From Citromicrobium bathyomarinum (GTDB lineage: Bacteria > Pseudomonadota > Alphaproteobacteria > Sphingomonadales > Sphingomonadaceae), in the NCBI RefSeq assembly GCF_021021475.1, contig NZ_JAINWL010000002.1, positions 620,001-684,000 of the forward strand: a stretch of 64,000 nt of DNA. Direction: 5' to 3'. Made by a program: the position numbers and the translations under genes. The notes under the pieces were generated by a model. The model was not told the origin of the DNA. It saw only the letters and a list, made by a program, of their open reading frames with translations, and made no database searches. Positions 1-8,437 of the stretch are shown here, in pieces (the stretch's first letter is position 1; the number at the start of each line of letters is the position of its first letter).

Positions 1-387
1 GGTGAACAGCGCGCGGGCTCCGGAATCCGCCAGCATCAGGCCGACTTCGGCATCGCGGTAGATCGGTACGATCGGGACGATCACCAGCCCTGCCAGCGCC
101 GCGGCGAGATCGATCACGGCAGTCTCGTGCCAGTTGGGCAGTTGGAAGGCGATAACATCGCCCGCCGCATAGCCGCGGTCCTGCAACGCAGCGGCCAACG
201 CGCGCGCCTCGTCCAGCCACTCGCGCCGGGTGAGGTCGCGGCGTTCGTCGCTGATCGCGATGAAGCCGGGGTCGGCCTGCGCCAGTTCTTGCGCGCGCTT
301 GGCGATTGTCGTGTCCCGCCAGTCGCTGTCTGCGTGGTGCGCGGGCGGAATGGCGAGCCAGTTCCAGGCTTTGCGCGGGTCGGCCAT
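1..387 (-). CDS. Acyl-CoA synthetase / AMP-binding enzyme, N-terminal part (runs off window)
   Basis: Reading the minus strand from the ATG at 387-385 gives 129 codons open to the window edge, beginning MADPRKAWNWLAIPPAHH. The translation has the look of the N-terminal lobe of ANL-superfamily ligases: a TRREWLDEARALAAALQ stretch, then GYAAGDVIAFQLPNWHETAVIDLAAA, then IVPIYRDAEVGLMLADSGAR. That is the usual order before the P-loop, which lies outside the window. The family activates a carboxylic acid as acyl-AMP and transfers it to CoA. This gene is divergent from the Rieske oxygenase at 535 and is probably the entry enzyme of the catabolic island. The substrate cannot be read from this fragment. 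Confidence 0.85.
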   Translation of the reverse strand, partial: MADPRKAWNWLAIPPAHHADSDWRDTTIAKRAQELAQADPGFIAISDERRDLTRREWLDEARALAAALQDRGYAAGDVIAFQLPNWHETAVIDLAAALAGLVIVPIVPIYRDAEVGLMLADSGARALFT

Positions 388-534
388 GAAAGCCCCTCTC
401 TGTTTCGTTCTTATAGTTTCGCGTCGAAATCTAGCAGCCGGGCGAAGGGCGGCACCTGTTACCTCTCCCAGCTTGTCCACGTGCGCGTAGGGCGGCACTG
501 TGGCTGGCAAAACCATAAAGGCTGGAGAGACCCC

Positions 535-1722
535 ATGGGCAAGATCGATCGCATTGCGAAGGTTGGCGACGTCGCCGAAATCATGCTCGATTATGTCGAG
601 AACAAGAAGACCCACCAGACCTCCGAGGTCATGCGGGTCCCGGCGGCGGCCTATGTCGATCCCGAACAGTACCAGCGGGAGATCGACCTGATCTTCAAGA
701 AGGTGCCGCTGATGCTGGCCTTCACTGCGGAAATGCCCGAGCCGGGCGACTACAAGGCGATGGATGCGGTCGGCATGCCGGTGCTGATCGCGCGCGACAA
801 AAAAGGCGCCGTGCGCGCCTTCCTCAACGTATGCGCCCACCGCGGTGCGCCCGTTGCAGAGGCCGGGCGCGGCAATTGCTCGCGCTTCACCTGCAAATAT
901 CACGCGTGGACCTACGGTCAGGACGGCAAGCTCCTGGGCGTGGCGGAAAAATCGCTGTTCGGCGATGTCGACAAGCAGGACCGCTCGTTGCGCGAACTGC
1001 CGTGCGAAGAGCGTGCGGGGATGATCTTCGTCAGCCTCGACCCGGAGGCAACGATCGATCTCGACGAGTACTTCCAGGGTTACCTCAATGATTTCGCCGA
1101 TCTCGACCTTGGCAGCTGGACCTATATGGGCAGCCGCGAGATCGAAGGCGCGAACTGGAAGATCGCCTTCGACGGCTATCTGGAAGGCTATCACTTCGGG
1201 TCGCTGCATCCCGAGACCATTTTTCCGCGGACCCCATCCAACCGGATGCATTACGAGGCGTTCGGCCCGAACCTGCGGATCGGCTTCCCCCACCATGCGA
1301 TCGCAGAGAAGCTGCGCGAGCATCCGCGCGACAAGTGGGGCGAACAGGAAAACAACGGGTTCGACTTCGTGCGCATCCTGTTCCCCAATGTCTCCGCCTT
1401 CATCGCGCCCGAGATCACCCAGATCGCGCAGCTGTTCCCCGGGCCGACGCCCGACAAGAACCGCACCGTGCTCAACTATCTGCGCCGCGAACCGATCAAG
1501 GACGATGCGGATCGCGAGGCGGTGGAAGGGGCGATGAACTTCTTCCGCAACGTAACCTACGAGGAAGACTATCTGATCGGGATGGAAATCCAGAAGGGCC
1601 TGGCTAGCGGCGCGCACGAAGACCTGGTCTTCGGCAAGAACGAGCGCGGCAACCAGTACTTCCACGAGTGGGTCAACTGGTATCTCGCCAATGATCCGGA
1701 CGCGCCCAAGCCCGAGCTTTAG
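535..1722 (+). CDS. Rieske non-heme iron oxygenase, alpha subunit (1st copy)
   Basis: The start is the ATG at 535, preceded by GGAGAG; the longer open frame upstream overlaps the divergent ligase promoter. The product is 395 aa. The Rieske [2Fe-2S] ligands are C100-x-H102 and C120-x2-H123. The mononuclear iron site follows at NWKIAFDGYLEGYHFGSLHPE with H220 and H225, so both halves of the alpha-subunit fold are present. Such enzymes dihydroxylate or monohydroxylate rings, using electrons from a reductase and often a ferredoxin. No beta subunit or ferredoxin is adjacent; a possible reductase lies at 48.4-49.6 kb. The substrate is unknown. Confidence 0.93.
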   Translation: MGKIDRIAKVGDVAEIMLDYVENKKTHQTSEVMRVPAAAYVDPEQYQREIDLIFKKVPLMLAFTAEMPEPGDYKAMDAVGMPVLIARDKKGAVRAFLNVCAHRGAPVAEAGRGNCSRFTCKYHAWTYGQDGKLLGVAEKSLFGDVDKQDRSLRELPCEERAGMIFVSLDPEATIDLDEYFQGYLNDFADLDLGSWTYMGSREIEGANWKIAFDGYLEGYHFGSLHPETIFPRTPSNRMHYEAFGPNLRIGFPHHAIAEKLREHPRDKWGEQENNGFDFVRILFPNVSAFIAPEITQIAQLFPGPTPDKNRTVLNYLRREPIKDDADREAVEGAMNFFRNVTYEEDYLIGMEIQKGLASGAHEDLVFGKNERGNQYFHEWVNWYLANDPDAPKPEL

Positions 1723-1755
1723 GGGCAGGGGCCGGGCGGGCCGCTCGCGTCCGCA

Positions 1756-1777
1756 TTATCCGGCGCTAGCTGGATAA
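1756..1777. promoter_or_regulatory. Inverted repeat upstream of second Rieske gene
   Basis: TTATCC (1756-1761) and GGATAA (1772-1777) form 6-bp perfect arms around a 10-bp spacer. They lie in the 154-bp gap between two Rieske genes, about 100 bp before the second start. It could be a regulator site, but no second copy was found at the other oxygenase promoters, so the evidence is only the symmetry. Confidence 0.3.
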
Positions 1778-1876
1778 ACGGTTAGTGGCCCAGCCTGCCC
1801 AAACGACGCATCAAAGGGAAAACGGGCAAACCCCGACAAGCCGGACCGCTACGAGTCAGGACATGAAGAGGACGCT

Positions 1877-3235
1877 ATGAACATCGAGAAGGGCATCTCG
1901 CGCTATTCCGAAGGCTTCGATCAGGAGGTGCGCGGCGACACGATCACCGCCGATCGTTACACCTCCAGGGAGTGGCTGGAGAAGGAATTCGCCAACCTGT
2001 GGCCCAAGGTCTGGCACCTGGGCGCGGTGACCGCCGAACTGGAGGAGGAAGGCGACATCGTGCGCCACAACTTCGCCAATGAATCGGTGATCATGGTCAA
2101 GCAGGCGGATGGTTCGATCCGCGCCTTCTACAATGCCTGCCCGCACCGCGGGAACCGGCTGGTTCTGGGCGATGTCGCTGCGGTCGATCGGATCGTGTGT
2201 TCCTACCACGGCTGGCAGTTCGATCCGGCGGGTACGCTGGTCGAAGTGCAGGACGCGGACGATTTTCCCGGCGGCAATCCATGCGGCAAGGTCCACCTGA
2301 CCGAACTGCGCTGCGAGACGTGGGGCCCGTTCGTGTTCTGGTGCATGGACGAGGACGTGCCGCCGCTGCTCGAATGGCTGTCCCCCTATCCTGAGCGGCT
2401 GGAGGGATATGGCCTCGAAAACTGGGTCAGGGTGCTCAACATCTCCGCCGACGCGGAGTTCAACTGGAAGATCATCCGCGACAATTTCAACGAGAGCTAT
2501 CACCTGCCCACGATCCATCCCGAACTGGCGACCTTCATCAATGACGGCCTGCCGGACACCGTGTTCGAGATGTACGATAGCGGCCACAACGCGATGTGGA
2601 TGAAGGGCCATCAGGCGACCACGCGCCAGCACTTCGAAGCGGTGCCGACCCCGCTGGACGAGATTGCCCGGCAGTGGGATGTCGATCCGGACGAATACGA
2701 GGGCCGGCCGGCGGAAATCCGGGAGGCGATCATCGAGGCCAAGCGGCGGCTGGGGCCGGGGCGTGGTTTCACCAATTACCATCAGATGTCGGACCAGCAG
2801 CTGGTCGACTATTTCCACTGCACGATGTTCCCCAACCTGACACTGACCATGTCGCCCGAGCAGTGCCAGATCCTGCGCACCGAACCGCACCCGACCGACC
2901 CGGCCAAATGCGTGTTCCAGCACTGGTGCCTCTATCCGCCGGTCGAAGGTATGGAGACCGTGGTGACCCCGGTGGGCGAACTGCCGCTGCGCCATGATGC
3001 CGAGGCGCGTCATTCGGTCTATGGCGATGGCCAGTCGCTCGGCTTCGTGGCCGATCAGGATCTCTCCATCGGGACCACGCAGCAGCAGGGCCTCAATTCG
3101 CGCGGGTTCAAGGGCTGCATCCTGACCCACCAGGAAAAGCGCATCCAGCGCTTCCATGAACTGCTCAACGACATCGTCCTGGGCGGGCCGACCGAGCCGC
3201 AACAGCATTTCGGCGGCATGGACAAGGCGAAATGA
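1877..3235 (+). CDS. Rieske non-heme iron oxygenase, alpha subunit (2nd copy)
   Basis: 452 aa. The ATG at 1877 is preceded by AGAGGA at good spacing. Rieske ligands are C88-x-H90 and C108-x2-H111. The catalytic iron motif is FNWKIIRDNFNESYHLPTIHPE with H209 and H214. It is longer than the first copy and clearly a different subfamily. Its stop overlaps the start of the SnoaL/NTF2-like gene by 4 bp (ATGA), so the two are almost certainly co-translated. Because beta subunits of ring-hydroxylating oxygenases share the NTF2 fold, that neighbour may be its small subunit, which is inference. The substrate is not identifiable. Confidence 0.93.
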   Translation: MNIEKGISRYSEGFDQEVRGDTITADRYTSREWLEKEFANLWPKVWHLGAVTAELEEEGDIVRHNFANESVIMVKQADGSIRAFYNACPHRGNRLVLGDVAAVDRIVCSYHGWQFDPAGTLVEVQDADDFPGGNPCGKVHLTELRCETWGPFVFWCMDEDVPPLLEWLSPYPERLEGYGLENWVRVLNISADAEFNWKIIRDNFNESYHLPTIHPELATFINDGLPDTVFEMYDSGHNAMWMKGHQATTRQHFEAVPTPLDEIARQWDVDPDEYEGRPAEIREAIIEAKRRLGPGRGFTNYHQMSDQQLVDYFHCTMFPNLTLTMSPEQCQILRTEPHPTDPAKCVFQHWCLYPPVEGMETVVTPVGELPLRHDAEARHSVYGDGQSLGFVADQDLSIGTTQQQGLNSRGFKGCILTHQEKRIQRFHELLNDIVLGGPTEPQQHFGGMDKAK

Positions 3236-3639
3236 GCGGAACCGGGACCGAGGAACGTCTCGCCCTGCAGGATATGCTGGTCGGCTATTGCCGCGCGATC
3301 GACCGCCGGGCGAGCGCGGACGATGCGGCCGCCTACTACGCCGAGGATGGCGTGCTCGACAATTCAGCGGTTGGCGCGCCCGTTGCCGAAGGTCGCGCGG
3401 CGGTACGCGCGATGATCGACGGCATGTTCACGAGCATGGCCTCCTTGGAGCACTACCTGTCCAACTTCCTCGTCGAGACCCGCGATACGGAGACCGCGCA
3501 GCTGAGCGCCTACGTGGTCGCGCATGGCATGCCGAACGGGGGCGATGCCTTCTCGATGCGCGGTGCCTATGCCGTGGATGCGAGCAAGGTCAATGGAACC
3601 TGGCGGATAGCACGACTGACCTTCACGCCTTTCGGCTGA
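3232..3639 (+). CDS. SnoaL/NTF2-like small protein, possible oxygenase beta-like subunit
   Basis: 135 aa. It starts at the ATG of an ATGA overlap with the preceding oxygenase. The N-terminal helix with YCRAIDRRASADDAAAYY followed by EDGVLDNS is typical of the SnoaL_4/NTF2-like alpha+beta cone fold. The last strands, RGAYAVDASKVNGTWRIARL, match the usual end of that fold. True oxygenase beta subunits have the same fold but are usually about 160-180 aa, so this is short for one. Alternatives are a stand-alone dehydratase, isomerase or ligand-binding protein. The coupling to the oxygenase is seen in the sequence; the partnership is inferred. Confidence 0.75.
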   Translation: MSGTGTEERLALQDMLVGYCRAIDRRASADDAAAYYAEDGVLDNSAVGAPVAEGRAAVRAMIDGMFTSMASLEHYLSNFLVETRDTETAQLSAYVVAHGMPNGGDAFSMRGAYAVDASKVNGTWRIARLTFTPFG

Positions 3640-3643
3640 GGGG

Positions 3644-3665
3644 CCGGGCCGCTCGCGCGGCCCGG
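3644..3665. terminator. GC hairpin between convergent genes
   Basis: CCGGGCCGC (3644-3652) and GCGGCCCGG (3657-3665) make a perfect 9-bp stem with a 4-base loop in the 33-bp space between two converging genes. There is no T-run, so it would be a bidirectional hairpin or Rho-assisted stop rather than a classical intrinsic terminator. Confidence 0.5.
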
Positions 3666-3672
3666 TAGCCGA

Positions 3673-4449
3673 TCAGGTGAAGACGTAGCCGCCGTCGATG
3701 TTCAGTTCCTCGCAGGTCATGAAGCTGGCTGCGTCGGAGCAGAGGAAGACGACCCCGCCGGCCAGTTCGTCGGGTCGGCCCATCCGGCCGATCGGGTGGC
3801 GCGTGGCGACATTGGCCAGCGCGGTGTCGACGTCGGGGGCAGCGCCCAGCTCGACATAGCGGGCCGCGATCGAGCGCATCATGCCGGTATCGATCCCGCC
3901 GGGATGCACGCTGTTGACGCGGATGTTGTATCCCAGCGCGGCGAACTCCGCGCCGGTGCACTTGCTGAGCATCGCGACCGCGGCCTTGCTGGTGCAATAG
4001 GCCGCGTTGAACGGCGCGCCGCGCTGCCCGCCGACGCTGGAGAAGTTGACCACCGCTGCGCCGCTCTCGCGCCGCTTCCCGCCTGCCTTAAGCATCTCCA
4101 TCAGCGCCTGCGTGCCGATCACGATGCTGTCGAGATTGACCGAATTGATCCGGTGAAACTCGCTCAGCGGCGTCTCCTCGAACGAGGCCACGGTCGAGAT
4201 GCCGGCATTGTTCACCAGCGCATCGAGGTGGCCGAACTCCGTTTTCACGAAAGCCGCGATCTGCTGCCAGTCTTCCGGCTTGGAGACATCGTGGCGGAAG
4301 TAGTGGTCTGCCCCGCTTTCGTCGGTATCGGCCAGATCGCTGGCGATCACGGTGGCACCTGCCGCCTTCATTGCCTTGACGACTTCGCGGCCGATGCCGC
4401 CGTTCGCGCCGGTAACCAGCGCGACGATTCCTTCGAGTGCAATTGTCAT
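3673..4449 (-). CDS. Short-chain dehydrogenase/reductase (SDR 1)
   Basis: 258 aa from the ATG at 4449. This start is chosen because it forms an ATGA overlap with the stop of the gene upstream; an in-frame ATG at 4461 would overlap more. The cofactor motif is TGANGGIG (residues 13-20), followed by NNAG near 80. The catalytic set is S138, Y151 and K155 (YCTSK), and it ends in the usual LNIDGG. It is a classical NAD(P)-dependent alcohol/ketone oxidoreductase. It is the last of three overlapping SDR genes, which suggests successive oxidation of hydroxyl groups made by the oxygenases. Confidence 0.9.
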   Translation of the reverse strand: MTIALEGIVALVTGANGGIGREVVKAMKAAGATVIASDLADTDESGADHYFRHDVSKPEDWQQIAAFVKTEFGHLDALVNNAGISTVASFEETPLSEFHRINSVNLDSIVIGTQALMEMLKAGGKRRESGAAVVNFSSVGGQRGAPFNAAYCTSKAAVAMLSKCTGAEFAALGYNIRVNSVHPGGIDTGMMRSIAARYVELGAAPDVDTALANVATRHPIGRMGRPDELAGGVVFLCSDAASFMTCEELNIDGGYVFT

Positions 4450-5249
4450 TGTGCGGTCCATCCCCCGTCGATCACCATTTCCGAGCCGGTCATGTAGCTG
4501 GCGTCCGGCCCCGCCAGAAAGGCGATGCCCGCCGCAATCTCGCGCGGCTGGGCGAGCCTGCCCATCGGGGTCGCGGCATTCATCGCGTCGACCAGATCCT
4601 GCGGCTTTTCGGCCACGCCCTTGTCGACCCAGCGCTGGAAACCTGCCTTGAGCAGCGGCGTCTCGACGAAGCCGGGATGCACCGAATTGGCGCGGATCGG
4701 CATGCCCTTGGTCGCGAACTCGATCGCGATGCCCTTGGTGAACAGCCGCACCGCGCCCTTGCTGGCGTTGTAGGCGGAGACTTCGGCATAGCCGACCAGC
4801 CCCATGATCGAGCTGACGTTGACGATGCTCGACCCGCCTTCGACCGCGCTGCCGCTTTCAGCCATCAGCGGGACGAAGCGCTTGGTGCCCATGAAGACGC
4901 CATCGACATTGATCGCCATGATCCGCCGCCAGTCTTCCAGCTCGAGCGTCTCGACCGCACCGGTCAGGTCGATCCCGGCATTGTTGACCAGGATGTGGCA
5001 CGCACCGTGCGCCTGCTTGACATGGTCGAGCGCGCGCGCCCAGTCGCCTTCGTCGGTCACGTTGGCCTGCACGTAGCCGACCCTGTCGGCCAGATCGCCA
5101 AGCAGGTCGTGCGCGTCGCTTTCGGAATCGAGATCGCTGACGATCACGGTTGCGCCATCGTCAAGCATCCGCGCGGCAGCCGCATGGCCGATTCCGCGCA
5201 GGCCCCCGGTGACGAAAGCAACGCGGCCCGCGAGCCTGCCCGCGCTCAC
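4446..5249 (-). CDS. Short-chain dehydrogenase/reductase (SDR 2)
   Basis: 267 aa from the GTG at 5249, which forms a GTGA overlap with the end of SDR 3. A much longer open frame upstream is the shadow of SDR 3. The cofactor motif TGGLRGIG is near residues 14-21, followed by NNAG near 89. Catalytic residues are S147, Y160 and K164 (YNASK). A C-terminal MVIDGG completes the classical SDR fold. It is related to but clearly diverged from its two neighbours, so they probably act on different positions or stereoisomers of the same substrate. Confidence 0.9.
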   Translation of the reverse strand: MSAGRLAGRVAFVTGGLRGIGHAAAARMLDDGATVIVSDLDSESDAHDLLGDLADRVGYVQANVTDEGDWARALDHVKQAHGACHILVNNAGIDLTGAVETLELEDWRRIMAINVDGVFMGTKRFVPLMAESGSAVEGGSSIVNVSSIMGLVGYAEVSAYNASKGAVRLFTKGIAIEFATKGMPIRANSVHPGFVETPLLKAGFQRWVDKGVAEKPQDLVDAMNAATPMGRLAQPREIAAGIAFLAGPDASYMTGSEMVIDGGWTAQ

Positions 5250-6028
5250 AGCCCCATCATCCCGGCGGTGCTGGCACCGTCGATGGTCAGGTCTGCGCCG
5301 GAAATAAACGCCGCCTCGTCCGATCCGAGGAACGACACCAGGGCCGCGATTTCCTCGACCTCGCCCATGCGCTTGAGCGGGGACATGCCGGCGTAACCGG
5401 CACGCATTGCGTCGGGGTTTTCGTTGCTGGCGATCAGGTTGGAAATCAGCGCAGTCTCCACCACGCCGGGCAGGATCGCATTGACGCGGATCTTGTAGCC
5501 CTGGTTGCCGCAATGGATCGCAGCGGATTTCGCCAGCGCCACCACCGCCGCCTTGGTCACCGAATAGGCGACGAAATTGCCCATCGCGCGGTTCGCGTTC
5601 ATCGAGGAATTGATGATGATCGAGCCCGTCGGCCCATCGGGATTGTCGCGCATTGCGCGGATCGCGTGCTGCACGGTCAGCATCACGCCGGTCTGGTTGA
5701 CCGCGAGGATGCCGTTCCACCCGTCGAGCGAAATGTCCTCAACACTGCCGTCGCCGCGTTCCATGCCGGCATTGGCAAAGGCGATGTCCAGCCGGCCATG
5801 CGCGTCGCGAATCTGCGCGATCACATCGGCCCAGCCGTCCACATCGGAAACTTCGTGGCGGATGAATGTTGCGCCGGTCAGCCCCGCGATCTCGCTGCCG
5901 GCGTCTTCGTTGCGACCGGTGAAAAATACCTGCGCCCCATCGCTGCGAAGGCGCGCGACGGTGCCCGCGCCGATGCCGCTTGTCCCGCCGGTAACCAGCG
6001 CGACCTTGCCTGCCAGCCGTTCAGTCAA
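5246..6028 (-). CDS. Short-chain dehydrogenase/reductase (SDR 3), first gene of SDR operon
   Basis: 260 aa. TGGTSGIG (residues 13-20), ANAG near 85-88 in place of NNAG, and catalytic S142, Y155 and K159 (YSVTK) define a classical SDR. It is the promoter-proximal gene of a three-SDR minus-strand operon. It is divergent from the third Rieske oxygenase across a 151-bp gap, so both operons could share control. The last residues, STAGMMGL, extend past the usual IDG end. The exact substrate is unknown. Confidence 0.9.
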   Translation of the reverse strand: MTERLAGKVALVTGGTSGIGAGTVARLRSDGAQVFFTGRNEDAGSEIAGLTGATFIRHEVSDVDGWADVIAQIRDAHGRLDIAFANAGMERGDGSVEDISLDGWNGILAVNQTGVMLTVQHAIRAMRDNPDGPTGSIIINSSMNANRAMGNFVAYSVTKAAVVALAKSAAIHCGNQGYKIRVNAILPGVVETALISNLIASNENPDAMRAGYAGMSPLKRMGEVEEIAALVSFLGSDEAAFISGADLTIDGASTAGMMGL

Positions 6029-6179
6029 ATCCTACTCTCCCATTTTCTTATTCAGGCGATCCTGCCGCGCACGCCATGCTCTGTAACCTATGATTTCGGC
6101 AAGGTGACGACATGGGCCTCGGTCGGCATTACGGATGCAAACGAGAAGCCGCACGCAGACGGCACGAGAGGACACTGAC

Positions 6180-7613
6180 ATGGCCGAACAAGATCCGCAG
6201 GTAGCACCCGGCCAGGATCGCAGCGAAGGCGATACCTGGGTCGATTTCATGAAGCGCGATTCGCGCGAGGTGCCCGATTTCCTGATCGAGGAAAGCTACG
6301 AATATCGTGGCTCCGAACCGATCCCGGCGGAGCGTTACACCAGCGAGGAATTCGCCCGGCTGGAGCGCGAGCGGATGTGGCCTTACGTGTGGCAATTCGC
6401 CGCGCGCGAGGAAGACTTGCCCGAACCCGGCGATTACATCGTTCACGAGATTGCCGGTCGATCCTGGCTGGTCGTGCGTCAGGAAGACGGATCGGTCCGC
6501 GCGATGCACAATGTCTGCCTGCATCGCGGCCGCAAGCTGCGCACGGAAGATGGCAGCGCGCCCGACGGTTTTACCTGTCCGTTCCACGCGTTCTCGTGGA
6601 ACAAGGACGGCAGCTTCAACAAGGCGCCGTGCCAGTGGGATTTCCCGCATCTCAAGGACAAGAACCTCGACCTGCCCGATGCCGAAGTCGGCCATTGGCA
6701 GGGCTATATCTTCATCCGCGAGGAGAAGGGCGGCCCGAGCCTGGAGGAATACCTCGCGCCGCTACCCGATCACTTCAAGCGCTGGCGGCACGACGAATGC
6801 GTCACCGTGATGCGCGTGGCGAAGGAGGTTCCAGCCAACTGGAAGGTAACGGCCGAGGCCTTCATGGAGGCCTGGCACACGGTCGTCACGCACCCGCAGC
6901 TGCTGCCCTTCACCGGCGACTGCAACGGTGCCTACTGGACTTATGGCGATCACGTGAACGTCAACCTGGTGCCGTTCGGGGTGATGAGCCCGCACGTTGC
7001 CGAGGGGCAGGGCGAACAGTGGATCGTCGACGAGTTCATCAAGTATAACGGACGCAGTTCCGACAACTACGACCCCGATGCCGATCCGATGGCGATCGAG
7101 GTGCCCGAGGGGAAGACCGCGCGCGAGGCGCTGGGCGACCGGATGCGCGAGGTCTATACCGAACAGACCGGCTACGATCACTCGCACGCGACGGACGCCG
7201 AAGTGCTCGATGCGCTGGTCTACAACGTGTTCCCCAACTTCGCGCCTTGGGGCGGCTACATGCCCAACATCGTCTACCGCTGGTATCCCGGAAAGACGCC
7301 CGATACCTGCGTGATGGAAGTGCGCGTGCTTGCCCGCGTGAAGAAGGGCGAGCCCAAGCCCGCAGGCGCGCCGCTCAAGTATCTCACTATCGACCAGAAA
7401 TGGACCGAGGCGCCCGAGCTGGGCGGGCTGGGCGAAGTGTTCGAGCAGGACATGGACAACCTGCCCTACGTTCAGGAAGGCCTGAAGGTGCACAAGACGG
7501 GCGAGGTCCAGCTGGGCAATTATCAGGAAATCCGCCTGCGCCAGTTCCAGGATACCATGATGAAATATATCGACGGCGAACTGGGCGGCGCTGCGCCGGG
7601 CAAGACCGCATGA
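6180..7613 (+). CDS. Rieske non-heme iron oxygenase, alpha subunit (3rd copy)
   Basis: 477 aa. The ATG at 6180 is preceded by GAGAGG; the in-frame upstream extension lacks a ribosome binding site. Rieske ligands are C113-x-H115 and C133-x2-H136. Mononuclear iron residues H233 and H238 lie in the motif NWKVTAEAFMEAWHTVVTHPQ. It is the longest of the three alpha subunits, with an extra segment around residues 290-340. Its stop overlaps the ThuA-like gene by 4 bp. No beta subunit or ferredoxin is adjacent. The substrate is unknown. Confidence 0.93.
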   Translation: MAEQDPQVAPGQDRSEGDTWVDFMKRDSREVPDFLIEESYEYRGSEPIPAERYTSEEFARLERERMWPYVWQFAAREEDLPEPGDYIVHEIAGRSWLVVRQEDGSVRAMHNVCLHRGRKLRTEDGSAPDGFTCPFHAFSWNKDGSFNKAPCQWDFPHLKDKNLDLPDAEVGHWQGYIFIREEKGGPSLEEYLAPLPDHFKRWRHDECVTVMRVAKEVPANWKVTAEAFMEAWHTVVTHPQLLPFTGDCNGAYWTYGDHVNVNLVPFGVMSPHVAEGQGEQWIVDEFIKYNGRSSDNYDPDADPMAIEVPEGKTAREALGDRMREVYTEQTGYDHSHATDAEVLDALVYNVFPNFAPWGGYMPNIVYRWYPGKTPDTCVMEVRVLARVKKGEPKPAGAPLKYLTIDQKWTEAPELGGLGEVFEQDMDNLPYVQEGLKVHKTGEVQLGNYQEIRLRQFQDTMMKYIDGELGGAAPGKTA

Positions 7614-8410
7614 GCGATACCGATCACGGACCCGATCCGCTGGCCCACGCGACCGAGGACGACCACCCCCAGCGCATCGACTGCGTGCTGGTGGCCGGCG
7701 GGCTCTATCACGATATCGACTTCGCCCGGCTGGAACTGCTCAAGCTGCTGGCCGAGCATCCCGAGATCCGTACCCGCGTGTTCGAGGATTACGAAAATCT
7801 CGACGCCCTGCGCGAAGCGGACATGATCATCTCGTATACCTGCGACGTGGTCCCCTCGCTCGCCGCGCAGGAGGTCTTGCGCGACTGGCTGGATGCGGGC
7901 GGGCGCTGGTATGCGCTGCACGGGACCAATTCGATCCTGCGCCTGATGGACGACGGCGTGTGGGAGGCCCCGCGCTGGGCCCCGCTGATGATGGACCTGC
8001 TGGGCAGCCAGTTCGTCAGTCATCCGCCGATCGCGCCCTATACGGTGACGGTCGCCGATCCCACGCACCCGCTGGTGGAAGGAGTGGAGCCGTTCGAGAC
8101 CACCGACGAGCTCTACCATCTTGAGACGCACGGCGACCTTCATGTGCTGCTGGAGACCGAGACTGCGGAGGAAGGCACCGGCTTTCGCGAGGCGGCGGAT
8201 GCGCCGGGCAAACATCCGGTTTTCTATCTGAAGCCGCGCGGGAAGGGCGGGGTGCTTTACAACACGCTGGGCCATTGCCGGGGGCATTACGACCTTCAGC
8301 CGCTGGCGCCGTGGTGGCCCACGCTCGATCGCTGTGCGTGGGATCTGCCGGTGTTCTACGACCTGCTGCGGCGGGGTATCGCCTGGCTCAAGGATCGCGA
8401 GCCAGCCTGA
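7610..8410 (+). CDS. ThuA-like (trehalose-utilization, class-I GATase-like fold) protein
   Basis: 266 aa, starting inside an ATGA overlap with the Rieske gene. The segment RIDCVLVAGGLYHDIDFARLELLKLL, the strand ADMIISYTCD, the motif WYALHGTNS and the late block KGGVLYNTLGHCRGHY match the ThuA domain, a glutamine-amidotransferase-like fold often found in carbohydrate operons. The catalytic role of ThuA proteins is poorly defined. Here it is translationally coupled to an oxygenase instead of sugar genes, which suggests a hydrolase or accessory role in the same pathway (inference). Confidence 0.75.
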   Translation: MSDTDHGPDPLAHATEDDHPQRIDCVLVAGGLYHDIDFARLELLKLLAEHPEIRTRVFEDYENLDALREADMIISYTCDVVPSLAAQEVLRDWLDAGGRWYALHGTNSILRLMDDGVWEAPRWAPLMMDLLGSQFVSHPPIAPYTVTVADPTHPLVEGVEPFETTDELYHLETHGDLHVLLETETAEEGTGFREAADAPGKHPVFYLKPRGKGGVLYNTLGHCRGHYDLQPLAPWWPTLDRCAWDLPVFYDLLRRGIAWLKDREPA

Positions 8411-8422
8411 TCTTCAACGCTC

Positions 8423-8436
8423 CCGGGGAACCCCGG
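8423..8436. terminator. GC hairpin between convergent genes
   Basis: CCGGGG (8423-8428) and CCCCGG (8431-8436) form a short, very GC-rich stem in the 27-bp gap between the converging ThuA-like and acyl-CoA dehydrogenase genes. There is no T-run. It is placed where a bidirectional stop is expected. Confidence 0.4.
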
Positions 8437-8437
8437 C

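Noticed and set aside
446-498. Direct repeat AGGGCGGCAC (446-455 and 489-498) before the first Rieske gene
   Set aside because: A 10-bp GC-rich repeat is not rare at this base composition, and it is absent from the other island promoters, so I did not call it a regulator site.
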